Counted from the first letter of the stretch, positions 21,530-33,638 are shown. The stretch is 64,000 nucleotides of DNA from Heligmosomoides polygyrus polygyrus (GCA_947396885.1 OX377204.1:5828001-5892000); one strand, 5' to 3'. Numbers and translations are program-made. Notes: generated by a model from the sequence alone, not told the origin.

Positions 21530-24319
21530 CTACTTGACAACGCAGGCGACTTTTAGGTTGTAATCGAAGTGGTTTTCCGTGAAGCACTGCCTTACCAAGC
21601 ACGCAAAGTTTCTTTTGCCCTGCAGCTTTCTGAGCTGAAATTATATCGTTGACGGCACTCATTTATTGGAAGTTCTATGAAAAATAACGTGAAAATTTTC
21701 AAATAAATAAAACATTAATGGCGTCTGCAGTGATGCAAACGAGTCGATAGATTTTTTCGAACTTAGAACCCAGTAGAACACTTTGAAATAGGCGAGTGAA
21801 ACAAGTGAAAATTAAAAAAAAAACTTTTGAAATTATGGAAAAACATCTGTTTCAGAGATCTAAGGCATCAGGAGGCATAACGCACCTTCTCCTTCGTCTT
21901 CTCAGAAACGCTTCTTAAGACCCTTCGCGTTGCAAACATTATGTGCATTGTACGACTTGGAAACAATCTGAATTGAAAACGTCATAGAAAAGAGGAATCG
22001 CTCAGAGAGTTTTCCTCGCATCGCTCAGAGAGAGAGAGAGAGTAACTAACCCTCTATTTCTGAAGAAGATATAGTCGCGTTTCGAAACAGGCTTTTGGCC
22101 TGTAGTTCCGTACTCCTTGGCTAGTTCGGTCAAAGAGACGTCGTACTCCTGGAATCCTATCATTTCATAGTGTAACCCTAGGGAAAATGCAATTCCTATA
22201 CTTTCGCTGTTGTGCCCTCTTCGAGTGCTTAACGAACGCATAGCATAAGAAAAATGCGTATACTATTATTGAACTAAATGCAAGGCATGTAAGTTTTTCT
22301 AAGATCGGAGTAGTCAGGTTTTTTGAAGGTCTTCCACAATATTATTCTTGATTGCAGCCTTTAGATCGTGCGTTTAGCTTCGCAGTCCGCGTAGCAGCAC
22401 CTCTTATGGAATTTTGTTCCGTACGTTTGAAGGAAGATATGGTACTCTTTTTTGCTAAGCTAAGTGAAACTGGTGTTACTCTTTAAGCTTGCACATAGAC
22501 AAAAATTAAAAATCTAAAAATGAAAGAATTTTATAGCTAGGCTTTTGCCGGTATGACATTTGTTGGACGGAAGACAACCCGCCCCACGGGTCCTTTCTTT
22601 TTTGTTGTTAATATTGAACCCTACTGGAATATGCTTCTAAATAGCACGGTTATATTCAAACAATATGGGACATTGGAACCTATTTTGGACAACAGTTTTC
22701 ACTACCTTCACTTTTATAACATGAAAACCTACTGTGTTTGGAGGAGACGTGTTTAGAAAACCACGGAAGACGAATAATTGTCATAGGCAGATGACCTCTG
22801 TTCACCATCAAGGAATCTATCCTAGTCGGATAAGGAGGGATAAAAGATAAAAAGGGTAAAGGACGGCGTTATCCAATCCTTTTTTGGGATGCGCCACGCT
22901 TTCTACTTCTACGGGATGTCGTGGAGGCGAATTGAATGCGTATTTGGCCATGCAACTGCCTCGACTGACTTGCGGAGGCCAGCCGATGAGCAAGTCAGCG
23001 CTTTATCCTTCACAGACAAGTCTCAAGTTCAACAACCACGGAGGGATGGAGGGTTGATCGGCCTATGCGGAAAGTCCGAACCAGGAACCTGGTATCGGCT
23101 GCAAGCGACAGGTGCCTTCTCCGACTACGCTACACACGCCCATGGGAGGGTACATAGCTAGAATTGCAAAACAAGCGTAAATAGTCTTGCCTCTTTTGGC
23201 TAAGAAATTGCGACGAAACGCTCTCTCGTAGGCCAGTTCAGGCGTCGTTCTTGTAGACTCGTCTGATTTCAGTTTTGCAGCCGTTGTCAAATCAGTCAGA
23301 GTAGAGGGTCCTTCCCCCCACTAGGTCCCCGCAAGATTTCCTGGAGACAGCACATATTTATTTCGAGCTTTCCAGACTTTCTCAGCTTTGAGATGTTTTC
23401 ACAATCACAGGAAGCGGTTAATGAATACTCAGCCTGTGCGACGCGCTCTAGCTATGCTAGCATATTTTCCTTATTACTCTTCTCTTCTCTATAGCTGAGT
23501 CCTCGCCTCGCTTGCTTTCTTGTAGGACTGGTTTTTTGTTTTCTAAAAGTAACACTGTTTGTAGTACTAAATCGCGCATAAGTCTAATTTTTAGAATTGT
23601 TACAGCAATACGTTATAAGCTTTAGCTAAGCTTTCTTGAGCGGTTTCCCAAATCCATTTACCTTATGCTTTTCCCGGAAAAGGTCTTGAAATGCCTTACA
23701 CGTTCCTATAATAAAGAGTGTCCCACCAACAATCCTCAGAAATTTAACAACTACGGAATGGTATTGCTCATCGTCGACCAGAGGAAGATTGGAGGCAGTT
23801 TTTCATGAGAGCTCACAACTTTCTAATAAGAACAGCAACAGTCATGTTAACTGCATAGACTATTGCACTAATCACATGCTACATACCAGTCAGTATGTTG
23901 TTCTATGCAATTGAAAAAGGTCCTTTAATAGGGTCGCCTAATTTTGTTGCAAAACTTATGGGCCAACCTGTCTAGTCATACTTCACTATTAAATGATGGC
24001 ATCCTGCTAAATCTACAAATGCACACTAACCAGGTCAAATTTTTCCTCCTCAAAAACATCAAGAATGTCCTCCATGACATACTTCGTGACATCGTAACAT
24101 AATTTGGAATCTGAAAATTTCATTCAGTAACATAATGTAGGTGAATTGAAAGAATTGAAAAATTCTGTACTAAAGCAAAAAAAATTCGAAAATTACTCAC
24201 TTTCAGCCAATATAACAGAGCTACACAGAGCAATGCCCAGTACCTATAAAACAGTTTTTTAGAACAGAACTGATGTCTGGTGAAGTGCAATGACCTACCG
24301 TAGCGTAGTGGAAAACCAT
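21530..24319 (-). CDS. Small secreted protein, family 2, complete six-exon gene (142 aa)
   Basis: Exons on the - strand are 24319-24299, 24243-24201, 24110-24031, 22148-22051, 21967-21886 and 21634-21530. They total 429 nt, with every junction in phase (0,1,0,2,0) and GT-AG introns. The N-terminus MVFHYATVLGIALCSSVILA is a clear signal peptide. Exon 3 reads SKLCYDVTKYVMEDILDVF, exon 4 starts EYDVSLTELAKEYG, exon 5 contains ATRRVLRSVSEKTKEK, and exon 6 contains FACLVRQCFTENHFDY and ends KVACVVK. The mature chain has four cysteines, which could form two disulfides. I do not recognise the family. Strongylid-specific secreted families are a possibility only. Exon lengths and phases are mirrored by the gene at 31881-28279. 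Intron 3 (1.9 kb) carries a SINE. Confidence 0.75.
22845..23146 (-). repeat. SINE1 copy in intron 3 of the family 2 gene
   Basis: - strand copy from ACACGCCC (A-box end) to the AAAAGATAAAAAGGG tail side; GGGATGTCGTGGAGGCGA and CCAGCCGATGAGCAAGTCAG are SINE1 landmarks. Confidence 0.8.
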
Positions 24320-24355
24320 TTTGTAAAGTATCTGATGTCTTGCTGAAGACACCTC

Positions 24356-24364
24356 AATTTATAG
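24356..24364 (-). promoter_or_regulatory. TATA box of the family 2 gene
   Basis: On the - strand CTATAAATT lies about 40 nt before the ATG at 24319. The paralog has CTATAAGAT at the equivalent distance. Confidence 0.5.
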
Positions 24365-24679
24365 GGCTTTAAATCGTAATATTTGATGCGCTGGTTTAAT
24401 AATGCGGCTGCTGTGTTTGTTGCTCTAACCGTTTCAAAACCGCGAGACATTGATTATATCACTCACCCTGTACTATGTGAATTACGTTTTCCAACAACAT
24501 GTGTAGGTGGCTGCCATACAAAAAGTGCCCAGTAAAATGAGTTTGTCGGCTCATTTGGAACACACAAAGCAATGGTGTTTCTAGTGTAAGTTGTACGAAA
24601 TCATAACATTAAGGTCGCTTTGTCCAAAATACAATTTCACAACCATAACCGTGGATAAGAGGTACTCACATGACCTCAC

Positions 24680-26290
24680 CATCGTGAACACCAGATTTCG
24701 AAGACCGTGACTCCCACCTCATCTCGTTTTATAGTGGGGACGGATGCGGATTGACTATGTCCTTCTTGGGCGTCGCGACCTAGGCCTTGTCACAGACGCG
24801 ACGACCGTGCCGTATAAGACGGTTGCCACGCAACACCGTCCACTGATCTGCTCGCTGAAGATCACACCTTCCAGGTGTAAACATGTCGAGCGATGCGGGT
24901 CGGCTAGAATCAAATGGTGGCGACTGAAATAGAAGGAAGCAGCTGTTATTTCTCGCATTCGGTTGCCTACGGTGGCAGCTGTCGACGACACCTGGAAGGA
25001 TGCTACCGATGCGGTAACTCAGGCTGCACGATTCGAACTCGTCACAACGAATCCTGGACGACACTACACGACGGGTCTACAAGCAGACACGGCTGTGGAA
25101 TTACGATGTCAGAGAGAAAGTCCGAGAGAAGAAACGGCTCTCTCACATATTTATCGGTGACAAAACAGTCTATAATTGGCGGAATTATCGAGAAGCGAAA
25201 AAAGCGGCAAAGTAGGCTTCTAAAGCCACAGTACGCTGATGTAAGCGAAAACTGGAAACTTTACATCTTTGTACTTTATGTTATTAATTGTATTATTTAT
25301 TATATTATTATATATTTAACATTATATTATTATATTACTATATTATTATTATGCTATACATTTGTATATTATATCATTATACTATTATATTAATATTATG
25401 TTGCTATATTACTTTGTATTGTATTATTATGTTGTTTATTCATTGTATTATTAAGTTACTAAATATTATATTTTTTATTCATTTATACTCTATATCTTTA
25501 CCGACTCGCCAAAGCTCGCTGTCCCAAGCAGAAGACCTCGAAAAGTTCTTTTGTATTAATGACGAGAACGGTCACCCTCTAATGGATCGTAAGAAGGTTG
25601 TGAAGCGATGGCGCGACTACTTCGAGGAAATCTCGAATGTTGAGTTTGACCATCCTGCATCCTTCTTTTTGCAGTTCCTGTATACGGACCTGTTCAGAAG
25701 ATCACAGTGAGCGAAACCAAGCAGCCATGAGGAAGATGAAGTCAGGGAAAGCCAATGGTCCTGATGACCTGCTGGCCGACCTATGGAAGTCAAACTGCTG
25801 GTGCCCTGCTAACTGGCTGACAGATTTTTTCAATCAGGTTGTTGCCGAGAAGAAAGTGCCTGAGAGTTGGCACAAAACATGACTATTCCGATTTGGAAGA
25901 AGAAGGGCAGCCCTGCGAACTGCGCTAGCTAACGTTTGATTCGCCTACTACACCATGAGAATCTTTGAGCGAATTGTCGATGAACGTATACGGGATGTCG
26001 TCCATCTTTCCAATAATCAGTGTGGTATCGTTGCCGGCTGTGGAACGGTTGATGCCATACACGCCGCTCGTCTTCTGCTAGAGAAGTGTCGCGAGAAACA
26101 GAAACCAGTGCATTTTGCTTTCCTGGACTTGGAGAAGGCCTTCGACAGCGTGCCGCGTGAAGTTATATGGCATGCGTTGCGACGACACGGCGCTCCTGAA
26201 GAACTTAGTGAGTGGGTGTGTATTTGTACTCTTGCACAAGGAGTCGAGCGCCAGCGGGCACTTCGAAGGAATTTCCCATCTCTGTAGGGG
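24680..26290 (+). mobile_element. RTE-1-family LINE, truncated and frameshifted
   Basis: Starts inside the endonuclease, at the point equivalent to 35100 of the longer copy (CTCACCATCGTGAACAC). It carries MRIDYVLLGRRDLGLVTDAT, a reverse transcriptase N-terminal piece (KMKSGKANGPDDLLADLWKS at 25735-25795), and HFAFLDLEKAFDSVPREV at 26110-26165. Several frameshifts and a 230-bp AT-rich insertion (25262-25495) disable it. It stops before the YADD box. Confidence 0.8.
25262..25495. repeat. TATTAT-type low-complexity insertion
   Basis: Nearly pure A/T with TATTATATTA-like units. It interrupts RTE sequence that is continuous in the copy at 34279-36832. Confidence 0.8.
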
Positions 26291-26317
26291 TGCAGGATCT
26301 GAGCGAGCTATTTGCTT

Positions 26318-26960
26318 ATTATTATTCCATTATTTATTTATTTGCATCCATTATTTATTTATTTATTTATTTATTTCTATGCGCGAATAGACAAAATAAG
26401 TTCAAATAATAGTCAAACACAAGACAACAGATGACTAAACAAGTGACTTGAGGCTTGCACAATAACGCAATACCTCAAAAACAACAGCAACCTACAAAGC
26501 TTTTTAGAGATACCCTTCAACCAGCCTTCTAAATTGCCTTGGGTGTTTTGTATATTGTTTTCCTTTGAAAAATTCAAAAATTCAACCGAGCGCCATTGGT
26601 GAAAAATTATAATTTAACCTTGCTTTCTGCTCTGGGAGTTTGAATTTTCCATGGAGCACCTCTTGTAGGAGAAGAAAAGGCCGAATAAACTAGAGAGGCA
26701 CCATACCATTCATCAACTTGTAAATCATGACTAGACCATATTTTCTTCTACTATACGATACGTTAGAGTACGTCAGTTGAAGATCATCTTCCCTGACAAT
26801 GCCAAGTGTGCCGTGGTATGATCTCGTAATTATATCCATGAACTCCTATCCAGAAATTCCTAGTGAAACTGTTTCGCAGCAATGCAAGTCTAACTACTTC
26901 TCTTTTGCATTAAGACTAAGCATAGTGGTACCTATTCTATATAGTACAAGAGCTCAGTCA
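26318..26960 (-). mobile_element. CR1-like LINE, 3' end
   Basis: The - strand has the C-terminal reverse-transcriptase region, for example SRRKYGLVMIYKLMNGMVPL, in a broken frame. It ends in an (AAAT)n tail, seen as ATTT repeats at 26318-26375 on the + strand. Confidence 0.6.
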
Positions 26961-27054
26961 CGCACTTGCGCGCGATGTTGCAGCATCACTCAGCTAAGAA
27001 CAACCACTTCAAGCTGGTCGCTCTACTAACGCAGCCTTCTCCCTAGCAGTACAG

Positions 27055-27300
27055 ATCGCAAACTTTGAGAACCTTATTATGTTCCAACCTTGCTCTGTCT
27101 TCTTCAGGACCACGTGAGTAGTTTTGCAGTATGAAGTCATCCAGCCCCCCCCCCCCCCTCCACCACCACTACGCTCAACACCGGCATCTCTAGGCTGCTC
27201 AGGATGTTGATGCTTGTGCCGATCAGTGCTTTCGTCCTCAAGGTCTTTCTACAACCCAAATGATGCCCCACACCTGGTCCTCCACTTCACTCTGGCCCCA
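27055..27300. repeat. Dispersed repeat, second copy, with a poly-C tract
   Basis: Matches 20385-20670 in order. A run of 15-16 C bases lies at about 27147-27162. Confidence 0.4.
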
Positions 27301-28270
27301 AATTTACGGTTTTTGGCTGATTGAGTTTTCGTGCGCTTCTGTTGTAACTGTTTTGTTGTTGTGTATATGTGACTAACGGCTGCGCTAACTGCATACGTTT
27401 GAATAAATAAATAAATAGTCATGCACTTGTAACGCATATTGCACGAAATTCTTTAGCAACGAACAGTGGACCAGCGATAAAGCTGACATACGACGACGAC
27501 TATATCACTTTGTATCCGATCAGTAAGACCAATCCGATATGATCAACGCGTAGCAGGACAGTCAGTGTTAAGCGCTGCTGCTCTTATCCATCAATCGGGT
27601 TAACCTACATTGTAAGAGATGGAGAATTTGCCAGAGTACTAAACATGCCAGAATTTGATGCTTCGTTGTCAGTTGTGTCCTAGCCTCAAAAAAGGGTTCT
27701 TGGAATAGTACGCAATGGTACAAGAACAAATTGGCTCAAGTTGTTTTCTTTCTAAAATTTTCTGAACACAGAATGTCTCTTATGATGCTAGTACGATTGC
27801 TGCGCCGATAGTGTTTGAGATCTAAAGAAAGCATCAGATGATTAGATGCTAGAACAGTGAAGAGACTACTCGTGAAACATGCTCATTTTCTCGTTTTATT
27901 TATTTATTCAGTCATTCAATACGGTGTATAAGGTAGACATTAAATAAGACAACCTCACAGCACAATCTGCTGAATTCGACCTCTAGGTCTCCGACGAAAG
28001 GGAGAAAAACAAGTGCGAGTTAACTCTACTTAGCTTCTATAAAGTACAAGTATAGATCCTGCTCTACAAGTGAACGACCTTCGGCTCGTTTTGGAGTGTC
28101 ATGGCTTTTACTGTGTGTTAGCGCTGTAGTAGAATTTGTTTGTGAAAATTTATTCAGAGAAAATCGCTCCATACCAGAACAGAAAATACCATTCGCTTTC
28201 ATTCACTTAGGGTCAGCCGGCTTCCTAAAATTTTGTGCATTTCGTGAACCATTTTAAACACCATCTTAAG
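27301..28270. other. Mostly unassigned stretch
   Basis: AT-rich. The segment near 27895-28060 starts with TTTATTTATTTATTC and could be another CR1 3' tail. No exon with matching splice phases was found. Confidence 0.35.
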
Positions 28271-28278
28271 AAGAAAAC

Positions 28279-31200
28279 CTACTTTGCAACACAAGCGATA
28301 TTCAGATCGAATGTGCTGAAATCCTGGTCTCTGAAGCATTGAGTTACCACGCATCCGTACCTCTTGACGTCAATCGCCATTCTGTGCTAAATTAGATCAC
28401 TGGAAGTAGAAATAAAATTATATATGATCTACTGAAAGTCGAGAAAATTTAATTGTTTTTGCAACAAATAAATTCATTTTCCATAATAAGAAACAAGGCT
28501 TAGTTCTCTTATAACAATTATGCAGAGATCAGTTATTTGGTAGATGGATCAATTTTGAAAATGAAATCCGTGAAAGTATGAACTAAGAAAACGGGAAGGA
28601 AGCGTACTAGAAAAAAATCACCATCCGAAACAGAGCTGTGAGATTTCATAGAAAAGTGCTTTCCTACCTCATAAGCTGTTCTCGTAGCATCATTTACGCT
28701 CGCGAGCAAGACTTGTCTTGTTGCTTCTACTATATTATCTTCGCGGGTTATAAACGTTCTAAAAAGTAAGAACGTTCTAAATGAAAATCTGACCATAACG
28801 GCAATATCAGTAAAAGGTTGTTGAGGTGTAAATACTAACCCAGTCTTCTTAACATGTATGTAGTCGCTTCTCTCATCAGGCACCATGTCATACTTATTGA
28901 AGCGCTCCGCTACCCGATACAAGGCCTCGTCGAACTCCTATAACATCATCAAGCATATCTATTGTATAAAGGATAAAAAAGGATAAAGGACGGCGTTACT
29001 CAATCCCTTCTGGGATGCGCCAGCACATTCTACTTCTACGGGATGTCGTGGAGGCGACATGAATGCGTATTTGGCCATACAATGACTTGCGGTGGCCAGC
29101 CGATGAACAAGTCAGCGCTCTATCCTTCCCAGACAAGTCTGGTACCAATTCACCGACCCCGGAGGGATGGAAGGCTTGGTTGGCCTGGGCGGGGAATCCG
29201 AACCAGGAACCTGGTATCGGGTGCACGCGACAGTCGCGCCTCCTCCAACTGCGCTACACGCGCCCTCATATCTATTGTATACAGCGCATAATATCTGATA
29301 ATAATAATCTCAAACTTCTCTCTTCTTGAAACCTTAGTATTGTTGTGAGTTGTCAGTTAGCGTGTACTGTGCCACACGAGGTTTTTTAGGTGGATCTTTA
29401 TCTCGCAGGGCCTGACGCGTTTCGACTTTAAGTACTGTACATTCAGAGGCCTGAAAGTGCTGCATGAGTTAGAACTGCACTCTACCCCACCAAGCGCCTT
29501 AACTGCCCTAGCATTTTTGACCTACACTTACGACCACAACTAGAGTCCAAATGGGAGAAACGAACCCACCAATTGGATCCACCGCAGGGCCGATGCCTCC
29601 ACGTAAGTTGACTAGTAGAGGCGAATGAGGCACACTGTGCATCACTGTCACGAACGGTCGTCTACACTTCACGATGAGCACAATGGTAAGAAATCGCCGT
29701 CTCAGAAAGGCAATCATTTTGGTTGTTCGTCAGTGGATTTCTTACGAAAATCCAGAATGCCTCTAACGCTCTTCTTGCGGAAATATTTCCCTCAATGATA
29801 GTAACGGTAGTTTGAGGGATTGCTCAAAGATAGGAGCAATTTATCAGATTGAGTGTCTGGCATGTAGCGCAAAATATATCGGGGAGACGTTAAGGGCACT
29901 AGGAATACGCCTAAAGGAACATCTATCTGGGAAACGACGTGGATTGCTCACCAACCCACTTGAAAAACATTGGATTGACGCTCATAACGGTAATGATTAA
30001 AGGATAAAAAGATAAAGGACGGCGTTATTCAATCAATCCTCTTTGGGATGCGCCACGCATTCTCCTTCTACGGGATGTCGTGGAGGCGAGTTGAATGCGT
30101 ATTTGGCCATACAATGACTTGCGGTGGCCAACCGATGAACAAGTCAGCGCTTTATCCTTTCCAGACAAGTATGGTACCAATCCACCGACCTCGGAGGGAT
30201 GGAAGGCTTGGTGGACCTGGGCGGGAAATCCGAACCAGGAAGCTGGCATCGGGTGCAAGCGGCAACCGGCGACCCTTCCCACTGCGCTCCACGCGCCCTT
30301 GTTCATTCCTGAACAAGTGCTGACGGTAATGATTACGAGGTGAATTGCGCAATTTTGGCCATTGAGGGAGATATTTCAGCTACAAAGCGTTAGAGGCATT
30401 CTGGATTTTCGTAATAAAACCCAGTGACGAACAACCGAAATGAGTGCCTTTCTGTGACGAGCGACTTCTTACCATTTGTGTCTCATTGTGAACTGTAGAC
30501 GACCGGTCGTGACAGTGGTGCACAGTGTGCCTCATTCGTCTCTATTGGTCAAATTACGTGGGCAAAACGGCCCTGCGGTGGATCCAGTTGACGGGTTCGT
30601 TTCTTCCATTTGGACGCTAGTTGTGGTCGTAGGTGTAGGTCGAAAATGCTAGGGCAGTTAAGGTGCTTGGTGGGGTAGAGTGCAATTCTAACTTATACAC
30701 TACGTTCAGGCCTCTGAAGACGACGTGAAGTCGAAACCTGTCAGCCCCTGTGAAATAAAGATCCACCTAAAAAACCTCTTGTGACACAGTATCTGATATT
30801 AATATTTTAAAGGAAGGTAGAATAGCCTACTTTCCTATACGCTCCTGTTCTAGTGTTCGTAAGGGCTACTACCGCTATTATTTACTAAACTAACCGTTGA
30901 TTACCCTTCTCGCAATTCTCCTTTACATAACATAATCAGCACATTTATAGTTCAAGGTTTGTTAACTATGCTATACCCAATGATAGATGAAAGCACCTTG
31001 AGCACTGATCAGTTTTATCCGTTTGCTGTAGTGTTTTATGTTTATTAAATCATCAAAAGGACGTGTGTAGCGCAGTCGGAGCAAGTGCCTGCTGTCGCTT
31101 GCACCCGATACCAGTTTTCTGGTTCGAATTTCCCTCCCAGGCCAACCAAGCCTTTCATCCCTCCATGGTCGATGAATTGGTACCAGACTTGTCTGGGAAG

Positions 31201-31881
31201 GATAAAGTGCTTACATGTTCATCGGCTGACCACCGCAAGTCATTGTATGGCCAAATACACATTCACATTGCCTACGATATCCGGTACAAGTAAAATGTGT
31301 GGCGCTTCCAAAAGGGATTGATTAACGCCGTCCTTTATCCTTTTTTATTTTAAATTGTTTTGTTCATTGTTGTTTTACATGATTATAGTTAACCGGTTAT
31401 TTGCGTGACTCTCCACGTACAAAGACAAACAAATAAATAAATAATCGTCACTCAGACCTATTGTAAAGACGTTTTGGGGTTTGTTTTTTATAAATAGGCT
31501 TACTTTCTCTACATAACATATGTTGTAGAGTCCCTGTTAACTGAAGAGAATACTCACCAGCATGGGAGCAAGTACAGTAGGTCTTGTTTCACAAAATCTG
31601 TCACATCGTTACAAATTGTGAGACCTGAAATGCTCGTTGTGACTAAATAGGAACGAAAAACGTTTACCTGTAGAACGTCTAATAACTTAAGCTGTGCCTT
31701 ATGTTACTCACCATTGGCCAAGCTAAAGAATGAAGTTGCTAGGAGAATGCTAACTACCTGGAAAAGCTGTGCTGAAAAAACCAAGCTCTTCAAAACGGAG
31801 AAACTGTGATGTAAAGACTAAGCTCTTAAAAGGCGGAGAAACTGAGAGTAAGTAGCTTACTTTACAGCACAAAGAGACCAT
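28279..31881 (-). CDS. Small secreted protein, family 2 paralog, one junction out of frame
   Basis: Exons parallel to the 24319-21530 gene are 31881-31861 (MVSLCCK), 31757-31712 (VVSILLATSFFSLA, signal peptide), 31624-31558 (ICNDVTDFVKQDLLYL), 28937-28840 (EFDEALYRVAERF), 28758-28668 (EATRQVLLASVNDATRTAYE) and 28386-28279 (YGCVVTQCFRDQDF, ending IACVAK). Exons 1 and 4 have exactly the same lengths as in the paralog (21 and 98 nt), and the other phases agree. Exon 3 is shorter and ends in phase 2 where exon 4 needs phase 0, so the plain splice meets a stop within exon 4. Either one base was lost near 31563 (pseudogene or assembly error), or a small exon is hidden in the 2.6-kb intron 3. That intron is filled with Penelope-like and SINE sequence. 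Confidence 0.6.
28971..29263 (-). repeat. SINE1 copy with 15-bp target duplication
   Basis: Flanked by CATATCTATTGTATA on both sides (about 28954-28968 and 29270-29284). The complete A box (complement of GCGCTACACGCGCCC) and the tail are present. It sits about 30 nt upstream of exon 4 of the family 2 paralog. Confidence 0.85.
29352..30790 (+). mobile_element. Penelope-like element remnant: GIY-YIG domain between inverted terminal repeats
   Basis: 29812-29997 encodes a GIY-YIG endonuclease segment: GAIYQIECLACSAKYIGET, RLKEHLSGKRRG and EKHWIDAHNGND. It continues after an inserted SINE as YEVNCAILAIEGDISATKR and EAFWI. An inverted copy of the element's 3' end (29352-29780) faces the 3' end itself (30388-30790); TTTTTTAGGTGGATCTTTAT and its complement mark the outer ends. 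Penelope-like elements are known for GIY-YIG domains and inverted terminal repeats. The reverse transcriptase is absent. Confidence 0.8.
30000..30323 (-). repeat. SINE1 copy splitting the GIY-YIG frame
   Basis: Flanked by ACGGTAATGATTA on both sides (target duplication of 13 bp). Taking it out leaves the GIY-YIG frame continuous. Retains a 22-nt leader upstream of the A box. Confidence 0.85.
31060..31345 (+). repeat. SINE1 copy
   Basis: GTGTAGCGCAGTCGG A box and a perfect GGTTCGAATTTCCC B-box core; ends in TTTATCCTTTTTTATTTT. Confidence 0.85.
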
Positions 31882-31919
31882 CACGCTATGACACTGAGCA
31901 GGGTGCTTCCAGCATCCTA

Positions 31920-31928
31920 TCTTATAGA
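31920..31928 (-). promoter_or_regulatory. TATA box of the family 2 paralog
   Basis: - strand CTATAAGAT about 40 nt before the ATG at 31881, matching the spacing in the other family 2 gene. Confidence 0.45.
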
Positions 31929-31934
31929 ACGTTT

Positions 31935-33470
31935 GGTCGTAGCGTATCAAAGACTTCGTATTTTTCACCACTCTTTCGATTTTCCCTTTAATTTAACCGT
32001 TATGAAAAGAGCCACGAATCAAAGCGGAGAACATTACATTCTGGATAGTAGTGCCTTACTTGAAGTGTACTTTCCCGTTACTGAAAAGGCACCACCCCTA
32101 ATTACTTCCCTATCGTACATGCGGCATTTGCGATAGAGCGTGCACTTGCACTTCATGAAATGGGAGCCTTCATTTTATGTTTCAATGATAGCACAACATT
32201 TTGTGTTCATATCGAAAGGAGTACGATTATAAGTCTTTCCCGAGCATATGAGCACGGAATATCCTCTTAATTAAGTCTGTGTTGCAGGTAGAGTACGATA
32301 TCTCAAAGCTTCATCCCCTCTGCGTTTGACGTTAAATCTTAGTACGCACTTCTTGACTTGTTCTTTTTATTCATGTAAGACCGACTCAAATCAAACGTGG
32401 CGGAACCACAAACGCCCAATTCTTTATATTAGTAAGATAGACGTGATATGATTTTTTGAAGAATTCTGCATGATTTACAACATGGCGCTTGTAGACAGTT
32501 CTGGGTACTTTTTCCTGATGGGCAAAAAGAAGAAAAAAGTAGTTTCAAGTGACATGCTTTGTCAAATGCTTCGAAAAATCGAAATAAATGACGACAATAG
32601 GGATTCCTTTTTTAGGGCAGTGGCCAGTCATGAACGCAATCAAACGTTTGTATAGTAGTTGATGCTCCAATAATAAAGTCACGTTGCTCCAAAGCTATCA
32701 GTTTATTATTATTAGTCCACGAGACTAACTTATCCCTTATGATTTTTTTCTGAAACTTTGGTCGGATGGAAATTAGTTGAAAGAGAAGTGTTCTTTTTTT
32801 TCGGAATTGCAGTTATAAAGGTTTCTTTCCATATAAACACTAAAGTTGCATTTAGGATGATTGCAAGAGGTGTATAGTATAGTACCTCTGCATATTTCCT
32901 ATATTCAATTTGAGGTATACCATCGTAATTGAACAAGAGCACTTTAGCTTTTTCGGTACTCTTAACACTTCCTCAGGAGAAATCCTAATTTTATCAGAAT
33001 TTCTGGAAGGTTGGGATGAAAAAGAGGAACTTACGCTTAGCACGATGTTGTTGCATATTATCATGTCATCTTTACTATCTACTAACACCAGATTCTTCAA
33101 AATCTATTAAGAATTGATGGTAGATCGGACGTATAAGCTGGAAATAGAATAGAGAAAGTACTGCTCTTCGAGAAAAAGCATGTTTCACAAAATTCTTACA
33201 GAAGTTGTTGGAATTTTAGCTTAAGAGCTCTTCATACTTGATGCGCTCACTAGTACTGCCCTACCAGCAAATGAAATTTCGACACTTCGCCCTTGTCATA
33301 TGGAGCGGTGGTGTGGTCCTCCTTGTTGATACTTTCCTCGATAAATTGAAACAAACTACACCGCAACATACTTTTTATCAACGATAAATTTAGATATGGT
33401 TGGCACAATTGAGGCTCTTTCGATCTTCTTTATTATCAAGCTTCCGCTGCTTAGCAGCTCCCTCAGGCCA
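31935..33470. other. Mostly unassigned stretch with exon-like pieces
   Basis: The - strand shows short open segments next to plausible splice sites: 33343-33266 (EDHTTAPYDKGEVSKFHLL before GTAGGG) and 33135-33040 before GTAAGT. Their phases could not be joined into one frame. A gene may be present but is not supported. Confidence 0.3.
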
Positions 33471-33477
33471 TTACTAA

Positions 33478-33638
33478 GGCCTATGTTATACTCCCGCGGG
33501 AGCATCCTCGGAAGGGCGGGAATCGCGCCGAGATCCCTCATCTGGCCAATTGCCGCGCCCCGCCACGCCCGCCATCCGCGGTGCACCCATAATCCGCGGA
33601 CGTTCCGCGAAAGCTCCCGCGGGAGTATAACAGAGGCC
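33478..33638. mobile_element. GC-rich MITE, 161 bp, TAA target duplication
   Basis: Inverted ends GGCCTATGTTATACTCCCGC and the inverse of GGCCTCTGTTATACTCCCGC. TAA is at 33475-33477 and 33639-33641. Shares the GGCC terminus and the TAA/TTA duplication with 39504-40216 and 50293-50626. Confidence 0.85.

Noticed and set aside
32700..33350. A further - strand multi-exon gene
   Set aside because: Individual segments look exon-like, but no combination of the visible splice sites keeps one frame.
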